A stretch of 37,586 nucleotides of DNA from a bacterium (GTDB lineage: Bacteria > Bacillota > Clostridia > Oscillospirales > Oscillospiraceae): NCBI GenBank assembly GCA_004560305.1, contig SFVI01000013.1:1-37586 (forward strand), given 5' to 3'. This document shows positions 30,812 to 37,586 of the stretch, piece after piece. Every line of letters starts with the position of its first letter. The stretch's first letter is position 1. Below the pieces are notes generated by a model. That model ran no database searches. It was given only the letters and a program-made list of their open reading frames with translations, and was not told the origin of the DNA. A program made the translations under genes and the position numbers.

Positions 30812-31942
30812 TCAGCAGCCGTAGAAGGCCTTCACCGCCTGGATGACGGCCTGCCGGTCCTCCGCGGTAAGGCCGTAGTACAGGGGCAGACGCAGCAGCT
30901 TGTCCGACTCGGCGGTGGTGTACACATCCTCCCCGGCAAAACGGCCGAATTTCAGCCCGGCGGGGGCGGAGTGCAGCGGCACATAGTGGAACACGGCCAG
31001 AATGTCCCGCTCCTTCAAAAAGCGGATCAGCTCGGTGCGCTCCGCCAGGCTCCGGGTCTTCAGGTAGAACATATGGGCGTTGTGCACGCAGCCGGCGGGA
31101 ATCACGGGCAGCTGCACCAGGCCCTTGTCCGCCAGGGGACGGAAGGCCTCATTATATTCGTTCCAGCTGGCCAGCCGGTCGTTATTGATCTCATCCGCCT
31201 TCAGCAGCTGGGCCCACAGATAGGCGGCGTTCAGCTCGCTGGGCAGGTAGCTGTCGCCAAAGTCCACCCAGGTGTATTTGTCCACCTGACCCCGGAAGAA
31301 CTTAGCCCGGTCGGTGCCCTTCTCCCGCAGGATCTCCGCCTTCTCAATGTATTTCTCATTATTGACCACCAGCGCGCCGCCCTCACCCATGGAGTAGTTC
31401 TTGGTCTCATGGAAGGAGTAGCAGCCGAAGTCGCCGATGGTGCCCAGAGCCTTGCCCTTGTAGCTGCTCATGACGCCCTGGGCCGCGTCCTCCACCACCA
31501 GCAGGCCGTGGCGGCGGGCAATGTCCATAATGGCGTCCATCTCGCAGGCCACACCGGCGTAGTGCATGGCGCAGATGACCCTGGTCCTGTCCGTAATAGC
31601 GGCTTCGATCTTAGTCTCGTCAATGTTCATAGTGTCGGGCCGGACGTCAACGAAAACCAGCTTTGCCCCGGCCAGCACGAAGGCGTTGGCGGTGCTGGAG
31701 AAGGTGTAGCTGGGCAGGATGACCTCGTCCCCGGCCGCAAGCCCACAGAGCAGGGCGGCCATATCCAGCGCGGTGGAGCCGCTGGTGGTCAGCAGCACCT
31801 TCCGGGCCCGGAAGCGCTCTTCCATCCAGGCGTTGCATTTTTTGGTGAACTGGCCGTCGCCGCAGATCTTGCGGCTGGCGATGGCCTGCTGCATATATCC
31901 CAGCTCATCGCCGGTGCAGGGCGGTACGTTGAAAGGAATCAT
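30812..31942 (-). CDS. wecE: dTDP-4-amino-4,6-dideoxygalactose transaminase-like (DegT family)
   Basis: This 376-residue PLP enzyme of the DegT/DnrJ/EryC1/StrS family opens with IPFNVPPCTGDELGYMQQAI (residues 2-21), almost the exact WecE/RffA start. SGST (54-57) holds the phosphate, EDAAQG (151-156) the pyridine nitrogen, and Lys181 in SFHETKNYSMGEGGA the cofactor. WecE turns dTDP-4-keto-6-deoxyglucose into dTDP-4-amino-4,6-dideoxy-D-galactose (dTDP-Fuc4N). The genes that make its substrate, rmlA and rmlB, are not in the window. AGGAGG precedes the ATG. It is the first gene of the operon and follows the promoter at 31999-32026. Confidence 0.9.
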   Translation of the reverse strand: MIPFNVPPCTGDELGYMQQAIASRKICGDGQFTKKCNAWMEERFRARKVLLTTSGSTALDMAALLCGLAAGDEVILPSYTFSSTANAFVLAGAKLVFVDVRPDTMNIDETKIEAAITDRTRVICAMHYAGVACEMDAIMDIARRHGLLVVEDAAQGVMSSYKGKALGTIGDFGCYSFHETKNYSMGEGGALVVNNEKYIEKAEILREKGTDRAKFFRGQVDKYTWVDFGDSYLPSELNAAYLWAQLLKADEINNDRLASWNEYNEAFRPLADKGLVQLPVIPAGCVHNAHMFYLKTRSLAERTELIRFLKERDILAVFHYVPLHSAPAGLKFGRFAGEDVYTTAESDKLLRLPLYYGLTAEDRQAVIQAVKAFYGC

Positions 31943-31998
31943 AGTGTTTCCTCCTGTCTGTCGTTTGTATCTGCATTTACTGATGAAATAACTAACAT

Positions 31999-32026
31999 AT
32001 TATACCACATTTCGCCGCAATTACAA
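31999..32026 (-). promoter_or_regulatory. Promoter of the nine-gene glycan operon
   Basis: Minus strand: -35 TTGTAA (32026-32021), 16 bases, extended -10 TGG-TATAAT (32004-31999), about 57 bases before the wecE start. Confidence 0.65.
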
Positions 32027-32143
32027 GGCAAAGATGAACCCCGGCGAAAAGCCCGGGAGCCTTGGGCAAGCTGCTGCAAAAATGGCGGACGGAATTGGTA
32101 AAAAAGACGGCGCTTGTTAATAATCCACAAAAACAATTGTGAA

Positions 32144-32157
32144 AGATTGTGCAATCT
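32144..32157. promoter_or_regulatory. Small inverted repeat between the glycan operon and lacI
   Basis: AGATTG-TG-CAATCT is a perfect 6-2-6 inverted repeat in the 312-base divergent gap, far from either -10 box. It could bind a dimeric regulator. The rest of the gap is AT-rich, with the two promoters and no gene. Confidence 0.35.
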
Positions 32158-32178
32158 CACGCCGTTAAGATGTTTGGA

Positions 32179-32189
32179 AACCGGTTGAC
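32179..32189. promoter_or_regulatory. Candidate LacI-family operator overlapping the lacI promoter
   Basis: AACCGGTTGAC, with the palindromic core AACCGGTT centred on CG, overlaps the -35 box. The central CG is typical of LacI-family operators. A closely matching copy lies at 33350. Confidence 0.55.
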
Positions 32190-32213
32190 AAAAAACAAAG
32201 CCGATGCTAGAAT
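32185..32213 (+). promoter_or_regulatory. Promoter of the lacI-type gene
   Basis: TTGACA (32185-32190), 17 bases, TAGAAT (32208-32213), about 40 bases before the start codon. Confidence 0.75.
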
Positions 32214-32254
32214 TTTTACAGAATTGTTAAGGGAAGACGGACTTAAGGACAGAT

Positions 32255-33301
32255 ATGGAGAAACAGACTGAAAGTAAAATGACCATCGATAAGGTGGCGG
32301 AGCTCTGCGGAGTTTCCAAAACAACCATATCAAGATTCTTAAACGGCAAGTATGAAAATATGTCCGCCGAGACCAGGGAGCACATTCGCCGCGTCATTGC
32401 TGAGGTGGACTATCGTCCCAACCGCTCCGCCCAGCGCCTGAAGGCCAGCCGCAGTATGCTGATCGGCTGTGTCATCGGTGATGTCAGCAGCCCCTTTTCC
32501 GCGCTGCTGCTCAAGGGCATCACCACCGTGTGTGAGGAGGCCGGGTATCAGGTCCTCTTTGCCGACAGCGGGGAGAATCCCCGCCGGGAGCGCCGGGCTA
32601 TCCGGGGCTTCCTGGAAAACCGGGTGGATGGCCTGATCGTCAATACCAGCGGCAACAATGACGCCTTCCTGCTGGAGCTGAAAAACAGCGGCACGCCGCT
32701 GGTCCTGGCCGACCGGCAGCTGCTCTCTTCCAATAAGATCGATACCGTCACCACGCCCAGCAAGAGCGCCGCCTATGACTGCGTCCGCTTCCTGCTGGCC
32801 CAGGGATATACAAGAGTGGCCTTTTTCTCCGAGACCATCGGCCACATCTCTCCCCGTATCCTCCGCCGCCAGGGCTATGAGGAGGCCGTCCGCGACCTGG
32901 CCGGACCAGGGGTGGAGCCGGAGACCTATGAGTTCTCCGCTGAGGATATAGAAGGCTGCAAAAGCTGCCTGCGGGTGTTCCGCCGGAAATATCCCAATGA
33001 GCGGATCGCTGCCTTTTCCGCCAACGGCGCCAGCGCCCAGCGGCTGCTGGTGGCCTTGAAGGAACTGAATATTGAGCCGGGCTATGACTTCGGCTTCTGC
33101 ACCTTTGACGACTGGAACTGGCTCCAGATCGCAAAGCCGGGCATCAGCGCGGTGGCCCTGGCCACGGTGGATGTGGGGGCCAAGGCAGCGGAGCTGCTGC
33201 TGGAGCGCATCAGCGGCCGGCGTCCCGCCGGCGCCAAGGCTGTCACCGTGGAGATCCCGTCCCACTTTGTGGTGCGTGAGTCCACCCCGGCGCAGAAATA
33301 A
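32255..33301 (+). CDS. LacI family transcriptional regulator (KdgR-like role)
   Basis: This 348-residue regulator has the LacI helix-turn-helix MTIDKVAELCGVSKTTISRF (about residues 9-28) and hinge helix (NRSAQRLK), then a periplasmic-binding-protein-like sugar domain (about 68-335). DNA-binding residues VSKTTISRFLNG are intact. It lies upstream of a TRAP transporter and kduI in the same direction, so its likely effector is a uronate breakdown product, as for KdgR. The start at 32255 has AAGGA nearby; an ATG at 32279 directly before the helix-turn-helix is the alternative. A shared motif at its own promoter and before the transporter supports autoregulation and control of the operon. Confidence 0.92.
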   Translation: MEKQTESKMTIDKVAELCGVSKTTISRFLNGKYENMSAETREHIRRVIAEVDYRPNRSAQRLKASRSMLIGCVIGDVSSPFSALLLKGITTVCEEAGYQVLFADSGENPRRERRAIRGFLENRVDGLIVNTSGNNDAFLLELKNSGTPLVLADRQLLSSNKIDTVTTPSKSAAYDCVRFLLAQGYTRVAFFSETIGHISPRILRRQGYEEAVRDLAGPGVEPETYEFSAEDIEGCKSCLRVFRRKYPNERIAAFSANGASAQRLLVALKELNIEPGYDFGFCTFDDWNWLQIAKPGISAVALATVDVGAKAAELLLERISGRRPAGAKAVTVEIPSHFVVRESTPAQK

Positions 33302-33311
33302 ACCGCACGCC

Positions 33312-33332
33312 GCCGTGCCTGGCGGCACGGCA
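33312..33332 (+). terminator. Hairpin after the lacI-type gene
   Basis: GCCGTGCC-TGG-CGGCACGGC-type stem of eight or nine GC-rich pairs starts about ten bases after the stop, with no T run behind it. It is a weak terminator or stability hairpin. Confidence 0.35.
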
Positions 33333-33349
33333 TGGAAAACGATTCCGTT

Positions 33350-33360
33350 AATCGGTTTAC
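33350..33360. promoter_or_regulatory. Second copy of the candidate LacI-family operator
   Basis: AATCGGTTTAC matches the 32179 site at nine of eleven positions and keeps the central CG. It lies about 90 bases before dctP. A good -10/-35 pair could not be fixed here; TATATA at 33420 lies close to the gene. Confidence 0.5.
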
Positions 33361-33450
33361 GAGGTTTCTCTGTCCCTGCATCCTTTCGTATTACCGGCGA
33401 CGCCGGATATGGCGCGCCTGTATATAAAACATCATTCAGGAGGAAAAGTA

Positions 33451-34497
33451 ATGAAGAACGCAAAGAAGATCATCGCAATGCTCCTGGCTCTGGTCATGGT
33501 CCTGGCCCTGTGTGCCTGCGGCTCCAAGACCGAAGCCCCCGCCGCTGAGGCTCCCGCAGCCGAGGCTCCCGCCGCAGTGGAGACCACCGTGCTCAAGTGC
33601 GCTTTCAACCAGACCATCGACAACCCCGAAGCAAAGACCCTGCAGTGGATCGGTGAGAAGCTGTACGAAGCCACCGAAGGCCGCTACACCATCGAGGTTT
33701 ACCCCGACGCTCAGCTGGGCGATCAGGCTCAGACCCTGGAGCAGGTCGTTATGGGCACCCTGGACATGGCTCTGGTAGCCAACGCCATCGTTGAGACCTA
33801 CTGCCCCGACTTCGCCATCCTGGGCACCCCCTATGTCTACGACAGCATCGAGCATCAGCAGAAGGTGTTCGAGTCCGGCAAGCTGGCTGACCTGTACGCC
33901 GAGACCGAGGCTCAGGGCTTCACCGTCCTGTCCAACTACTCCCTGGGCGCCCGCAACCTCTACACCCGCGACAAGGCCGTTGTCACTCCCGAGGACTGCA
34001 AGGGCATGAAGATCCGCGTCATGCCCTCCGACACCTGCATCAAGATGATGGGCCTGATGACCGGCGGCACTGACGGTATCGCCATGGGTCAGGGCGACGT
34101 TTACTCCGCCATCCAGACCGGTACCCTCGACGGCGCTGAGAACAACATCATCACCTACGTTGACCTGGTTCAGTACGAAGTTGCTCCCTACTACAACCTC
34201 ACCGGCCACCTGATGATCCCCGATGAGCTGTGCATCGCCAACGACGTTCTGGCTGCCATGTCCGAGGAGGACCAGGCTGCCCTCAAGCAGATCTGCAACG
34301 AGTCCATCGCTTACATGTTCGGCCTGTGCGCTGAGCAGCGCGCCGACTTCGAGGCCAAGGCTGTTGAGAAGGGCGTCACCATCACTGAGGCTGATGTTCC
34401 CGCTTTCCAGGCTGCCTGCGCTCCCCTGATCGAGGAGGTTGCAAACCGCAACGACATGACCAAGGCTGTCTACGAGGCCATTATCTCCGAGCGTTAA
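33451..34497 (+). CDS. dctP: TRAP transporter solute-binding lipoprotein (DctP family)
   Basis: This 348-residue lipoprotein has a signal peptide ending ALCAC at the lipobox, an Ala/Pro/Glu linker (PAAEAPAAEAPAA), and a DctP domain with FNQTIDNPEAKTLQWIGEKL near its start. QLGDQAQTLEQVVMGTLDMA and the Arg-containing strand KGMKIRVMPSDTCIKMMGLM (about residue 188) follow; the conserved Arg binds the ligand carboxylate. LDGAENNIITYVD is also typical. Together with kduI the ligand is probably a hexuronate or unsaturated uronate. AGGAGG stands 10 bases before the ATG. Codon use is strongly biased towards C-ending codons compared with neighbours, suggesting high expression. An attenuator hairpin follows. 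Confidence 0.94.
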   Translation: MKNAKKIIAMLLALVMVLALCACGSKTEAPAAEAPAAEAPAAVETTVLKCAFNQTIDNPEAKTLQWIGEKLYEATEGRYTIEVYPDAQLGDQAQTLEQVVMGTLDMALVANAIVETYCPDFAILGTPYVYDSIEHQQKVFESGKLADLYAETEAQGFTVLSNYSLGARNLYTRDKAVVTPEDCKGMKIRVMPSDTCIKMMGLMTGGTDGIAMGQGDVYSAIQTGTLDGAENNIITYVDLVQYEVAPYYNLTGHLMIPDELCIANDVLAAMSEEDQAALKQICNESIAYMFGLCAEQRADFEAKAVEKGVTITEADVPAFQAACAPLIEEVANRNDMTKAVYEAIISER

Positions 34498-34521
34498 TCA
34501 ACAGAAATACCCATGCCTAAT

Positions 34522-34555
34522 AATGGCCCACGGCATTGCTGTGGGCCATTTTTTT
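34522..34555 (+). terminator. Attenuating terminator between dctP and dctQ
   Basis: AATGGCCCAC / GTGGGCCATT (10-bp stem, 9-base loop) is followed by TTTTT. It lies after the binding-protein gene and before the permease genes, as in the TAXI operon. Confidence 0.88.
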
Positions 34556-34600
34556 CAAGGACCCTTCGTTTCCAAAATAACATAAAAAGGAGGCAGCTCC

Positions 34601-35122
34601 GTGGCAGTTCTGAACAAGATCAAGCACGTGATCGATAAGATTTTCGAAGTCATCAGCACCATTATTCTTGCCGTAATGACCTGCCTGGTGGTCTACCAGG
34701 TTGTCACCCGCTATGTTTTCAATGCCCCCAGCGCAGTTTCTGAGATTCTTTCCCAGTACCTCTTTGTCTGGATGATAATGTTTGGCAGTGCTTATGTCTA
34801 TGGCAGCCGTGAGCATCTTACCATCGACATAATCAAAGATAAATTCTCCCCCAAAGTGAGCATGGTTGTTAATATCATCACCAATGTGGCGCTCTTTGCC
34901 TTTATCGCGGTGGTCTGCGTCTATGGCGGCTACCTCTACACCGTGAAGAGCGCACCCCAGGTGGATGCCCAGCTGGGCATTTCCAAAGCAATCCTCTACT
35001 CTTCTCTTCCGATTACCGGCATCATCACCCTGTTCTATGCCGTTTACAACTGCTTCCTGAGTGTGGCAAACTACAAAAACGGCAAGCGGGAGCTGGGCGA
35101 TGAGCTCTCCGGCACCGCATGA
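34601..35122 (+). CDS. dctQ: TRAP transporter small permease (DctQ family)
   Basis: This 173-residue protein has four membrane helices. QVVTRYVFNAPSAVSEILSQ and FVWMIMFGSAYVYGSREHLT (about residues 33-74) are the family core, and the later two helices follow. It supports the large subunit in gradient-driven carboxylate uptake. The start is GTG at 34601 with AAAGGAGG eight bases upstream. The large-subunit gene follows after 16 bases. Confidence 0.94.
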   Translation: MAVLNKIKHVIDKIFEVISTIILAVMTCLVVYQVVTRYVFNAPSAVSEILSQYLFVWMIMFGSAYVYGSREHLTIDIIKDKFSPKVSMVVNIITNVALFAFIAVVCVYGGYLYTVKSAPQVDAQLGISKAILYSSLPITGIITLFYAVYNCFLSVANYKNGKRELGDELSGTA

Positions 35123-35138
35123 TGGGAGGTAAAGAGAT

Positions 35139-36443
35139 ATGACAACTACTGCTCTCGCCGGCGTTGTAATGATCGCCCTTATTTTCGTGACTCTGGCTGT
35201 CGGTTTCCCCATTGGTCTGAGCATCGGCATCGGCTCTGCCGCCGCCGTTTACATCATCATGCCCAATGCCGGCTCCATGATGGTTTCCGCTCAGAAGATG
35301 TTCCAGAGCGTCAACTCCTTTGCGCTGCTGGCCATCCCCTTCTTTGTGCTGGCCGGTAACCTGATGAATTTCGGCGGCATCGCCCGCCGGCTGGTGGGCT
35401 GCGCCAAGCTGGTGGCTCACCGGCTTCCCGGCGCCCTGGCCCAGACCAACATAGTGGCCAACATGCTCTTCGGCGCCATGTCCGGCTCCGGTGTGGCCGC
35501 TGCTGTTGCCATGGGCGGCATCCTTGGCCCCCTGGAGAAGGAAGAAGGCTACTCCGATGAGTACATCGCCGTGTGCAACATCGCCTCCGGCCCCACCGGC
35601 ATGATGATCCCCCCCAGCAACATCATGATCGTCTACTCCACGGTGGCAGGCTCCGTGTCCATCGCTGCCCTGTTCATGGCAGGCTACATGCCCGGCATCC
35701 TCTGGGGCCTGGGCTGCATGATCGTGGCCGGCATTATGGCCAAGCGCCGCGGTTATGTCTCTACTGACCACTACACCTGGAAGTTCATTTTGAAGACCCT
35801 GTGGGAAGGCATCCCCAGCCTGCTGATGATCGTCATCGTCATCGGCGGTATCCTGGGCGGCATCTTCACCGCTACTGAGGGCTCCGCCATTGCTGTGGCC
35901 TATGCCCTGATCCTCAGCTTCATCTACAAGAACATCACCGTGAAGGACCTGCCCAAGATCATCTTCGAGAGCGTCAAGACTACTGCCGTTATCGAGTATC
36001 TGGTCTGCGTCTCCGGCATCATGGGCTACGTCATGAGCTACACCAAGATCCCCGCCCTGGTGGCCAGCGCCATCCTGGGCCTCACCAACAGCCCCGTCAT
36101 CATCCTGCTGATCATGAACGTGATCCTGCTGATCGTCGGCTGCTTCATGGACCCCACTCCCGCCGTGCTGATTTTCACCCCCATCTTCCTGCCTATCGTG
36201 CAGACCTGGGGTATGCACCCGGTGCACTTCGGTCTGATGATGATCATGAACCTGTGCGTGGGTACCCTGACTCCCCCTGTGGGCGCCATCCTCTTTGCCG
36301 GCTGCCGCACCCACGGCGTCAAGATCGAGCAGATCATCAAGATGCTGCTGCCCTTCTTCATCGTCATTCTGGTGTCTCTGCTGCTGATCACCTATGTGCC
36401 CGCCCTGAGCATGTTCATTCCCAAGGCCCTTGGCCTGTGCTGA
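35139..36443 (+). CDS. dctM: TRAP transporter large permease (DctM family)
   Basis: This 434-residue protein with about twelve helices is the channel-forming subunit of a TRAP carboxylate transporter. Markers include AIPFFVLAGNLMNFGGIARR, LFGAMSGSGVAAAVAMGGIL, GPTGMMIPPSNIMIVYS and, in the second half, MDPTPAVLIFTPIFLPI and GTLTPPVGAILFAG. Sodium- and substrate-binding hairpin loops fall in these Gly/Pro-rich stretches. GGAGG precedes the ATG by nine bases. kduI follows after 16 bases. Confidence 0.96.
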   Translation: MTTTALAGVVMIALIFVTLAVGFPIGLSIGIGSAAAVYIIMPNAGSMMVSAQKMFQSVNSFALLAIPFFVLAGNLMNFGGIARRLVGCAKLVAHRLPGALAQTNIVANMLFGAMSGSGVAAAVAMGGILGPLEKEEGYSDEYIAVCNIASGPTGMMIPPSNIMIVYSTVAGSVSIAALFMAGYMPGILWGLGCMIVAGIMAKRRGYVSTDHYTWKFILKTLWEGIPSLLMIVIVIGGILGGIFTATEGSAIAVAYALILSFIYKNITVKDLPKIIFESVKTTAVIEYLVCVSGIMGYVMSYTKIPALVASAILGLTNSPVIILLIMNVILLIVGCFMDPTPAVLIFTPIFLPIVQTWGMHPVHFGLMMIMNLCVGTLTPPVGAILFAGCRTHGVKIEQIIKMLLPFFIVILVSLLLITYVPALSMFIPKALGLC

Positions 36444-36459
36444 TTTGAGGTAATTTACT

Positions 36460-37302
36460 ATGGATATTCGCTATTCCGCAAGCCCCAACGACGTCAAGAG
36501 ATACACCACCGAGGAACTCCGCAAGGAGTTCCTCATCCAGAACCTGTACCAGCCCGACACCGTTCAGGCTGTCTACTCCCATGTGGACCGCATGGTGGTT
36601 CTGGGCATCATGCCTGTTGAGAAGTCCCTGCCCATCGACCAGGGCATTGACGTGTGGGCAAACTTCGGTACCAACTTCTTCCTGGAACGCCGGGAAGCAG
36701 GCGTGTTCAACCTGGGCGGCGCCGGCTGGATCGAGGCCGACGGCGTCCGTTATGAGATGGGATTTGAGGACTGCCTCTACATCTCCCGCAGCACCAGAAA
36801 CGTGGTGTTCGGCAGCAATGACAAGGCAGCTCCCGCCCGCTTCTACCTGGTCTCTGCTCCTGCCCATAAGGACTGCAAGACCACCTTCATCTCCATCAAG
36901 GACGCCAACAAGCGCCCCCTGGGCAGCACCGAGACCGCCAATAAGCGGGTCATCAACCAGTTCATCCACCCGGACGTGCTGGAAACCTGCCAGCTGTCCA
37001 TGGGCCTGACCCAGCTGGAGCCGGGCAGCGTCTGGAACAGCGTGCCGCCCCACACCCACGAGCGCCGCATGGAGATCTATACTTACTTCAACCTGCCTGA
37101 AGGCGGCATCGTCATGCACCTGATGGGCCAGCCCCAGGAGACCCGCCACATTGTCATGCAGAACTATGAGGCCGTGATTTCTCCCTCCTGGTCCCTGCAT
37201 GCCGGCTGCGGCAGCTCCAACTACACCTTTATCTGGGCCATGGGCGGCGAGAACCAGGCCTTTGACGACATGGATAACTTCGCCATCAACGAGCTGAGAT
37301 AA
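36460..37302 (+). CDS. kduI: 5-keto-4-deoxyuronate isomerase
   Basis: This 280-residue cupin-fold enzyme converts 4-deoxy-L-threo-5-hexosulose uronate to 2,5-diketo-3-deoxygluconate in pectin and glycosaminoglycan breakdown. The zinc ligands PPHTHERRMEIY (His198, His200, Glu205) and His247 in SLHAGC match the E. coli enzyme shifted by two residues. The length is exactly that of the family. The start has GAGG upstream and lies 16 bases after dctM. Unsaturated uronates come from polysaccharide lyases, none of which is in the window; the remaining steps (kduD, kdgK, kdgA) may lie beyond the right edge. Confidence 0.96.
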   Translation: MDIRYSASPNDVKRYTTEELRKEFLIQNLYQPDTVQAVYSHVDRMVVLGIMPVEKSLPIDQGIDVWANFGTNFFLERREAGVFNLGGAGWIEADGVRYEMGFEDCLYISRSTRNVVFGSNDKAAPARFYLVSAPAHKDCKTTFISIKDANKRPLGSTETANKRVINQFIHPDVLETCQLSMGLTQLEPGSVWNSVPPHTHERRMEIYTYFNLPEGGIVMHLMGQPQETRHIVMQNYEAVISPSWSLHAGCGSSNYTFIWAMGGENQAFDDMDNFAINELR

Positions 37303-37323
37303 GGCGTCAGGGCGTCAGAAGAA

Positions 37324-37384
37324 GCCAACTCCATTCCGTTTCCGCGGTTTGCGTAAGCGCCGCGAAAACGCCATATGCGTTGGC
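37324..37384. repeat. Imperfect inverted repeat with GCCAAC/GTTGGC ends
   Basis: Outer arms GCCAAC (37324-37329) and GTTGGC (37379-37384) enclose CGTTTCCGCGG and CCGCGAAAACG. It begins 22 bases after kduI and may act as terminator or be part of a dispersed repeat. Confidence 0.5.
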
Positions 37385-37390
37385 TCCTTC

Positions 37391-37432
37391 TTCCCAACCG
37401 ATTTGAAGCCTGCGCTTCAAATCGGTTGGGAA
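37391..37432. repeat. Perfect 19-bp inverted repeat
   Basis: TTCCCAACCGATTTGAAGC and its exact complement GCTTCAAATCGGTTGGGAA are separated by CTGC. No T run follows, so it is a REP-like or processing element rather than a simple terminator. Confidence 0.85.
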
Positions 37433-37437
37433 ACGAA

Positions 37438-37490
37438 CCTCTCAGTCACGGCTTCGCCGAGCCAGCTCCCCTTGAGAAGGGGAGCCCGAC
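37438..37490. repeat. Dispersed CTCAGTCACGGCTTCGCCG-type repeat
   Basis: Two small hairpins are visible, CGGCTTCGCCG and GCTCCCC-TTGAGAA-GGGGAGC. This layout recurs many times in Oscillospiraceae genomes, and a related, more decayed block is near 3010-3070. Confidence 0.65.
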
Positions 37491-37525
37491 AGGTTACAAT
37501 CTGAAGTGCAACAGGAAATAAAAAA

Positions 37526-37554
37526 GGGACAATATGCGAACCTTCGTGTAAAAT
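37526..37554 (+). promoter_or_regulatory. Possible promoter for a gene beyond the window
   Basis: GGGACA (37526-37531), 17 bases, TAAAAT (37549-37554). The last 32 bases contain no start codon with a ribosome site, although GAGG stands at 37582-37585. Confidence 0.3.
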
Positions 37555-37586
37555 GTAGTTACCACACAAACAAACCACACAGAGGT

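Noticed and set aside
29606..32101. 831-codon open frame on the plus strand opposite the glycan operon
   Set aside because: It lies opposite five well-supported genes, has a Gln/His/Gly-rich composition typical of antisense reading of GC-rich genes, and has no ribosome site or family motif.
32119..32130. DnaA box in the wecE-lacI gap (TAATCCACA)
   Set aside because: It is a single imperfect copy with no others nearby, so it is likely chance.

Overview
The window looks like chromosome from a GC-rich, anaerobic Clostridia-type Firmicute, most likely Oscillospiraceae. The evidence is strong AGGAGG-type ribosome binding sites, sigma-A promoters in AT-rich gaps, a TPP riboswitch with an intrinsic terminator, flavodoxin/ferredoxin proteins, two TRAP transporters with AP-rich lipoprotein linkers, and short GTAGGGGCG-type and CTCAGTCACGGCTTCGCCG-type dispersed repeats of the kind common in that family. 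No tRNA, rRNA, CRISPR array, transposase or phage gene was seen. dnaA and an origin are absent, although the rpmH-rnpA-yidD-yidC-jag block that often sits beside them is present.

Layout: 1-2934 holds the 3' part of an SbcC/YhaN-like membrane-anchored ATPase overlapping an acyltransferase-3 gene. 2935-3240 is a repeat-filled gap. 3241-4655 (minus) holds an EFR1-type ferredoxin and a dCMP deaminase. 4786-6344 (plus) holds queH, probably leaderless, and galU. 6341-7130 is a promoter, TPP riboswitch and thiT. 7146-10506 is the conserved rpmH, rnpA, yidD, yidC, jag, acpP block. 10574-12053 is a divergent pair of a ferredoxin-like protein and a Crp/Fnr regulator with a palindromic site. 12107-15708 (minus) has a zinc phospholipase C-like gene overlapping a membrane glycosyltransferase, a deoxyribosyltransferase-like gene, a truncated transporter remnant, and rpsI-rplM. 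15928-19501 has a TtcA-like tRNA thiolase, pncB (minus) and a galactokinase lacking the usual catalytic Asp. 19570-24049 is a TAXI-type TRAP transporter with a divergent LysR regulator.

24143-31942 (minus) is a tightly packed nine-gene operon and the most interesting part of the window. It encodes a WecE-like sugar aminotransferase, a multi-pass GT-C-like protein, a GNAT acetyltransferase, two ArnC/GtrB-like polyprenyl-phosphate glycosyltransferases, a pair of half-size EmrE/ArnE-ArnF-like transporters, an ATP-grasp ligase and proC. Together these can be read as a complete route: make an amino sugar, modify it, load it on a lipid carrier, flip it, and attach it to a surface polymer.

32255-37302 (plus) is a LacI-family regulator followed by a DctP-DctQ-DctM TRAP transporter and kduI. 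This is probably a uronate or unsaturated-uronate uptake and isomerisation operon. A shared operator-like motif lies in front of both the regulator and the transporter. The final 284 bases hold three nested or adjacent inverted repeats and no gene.
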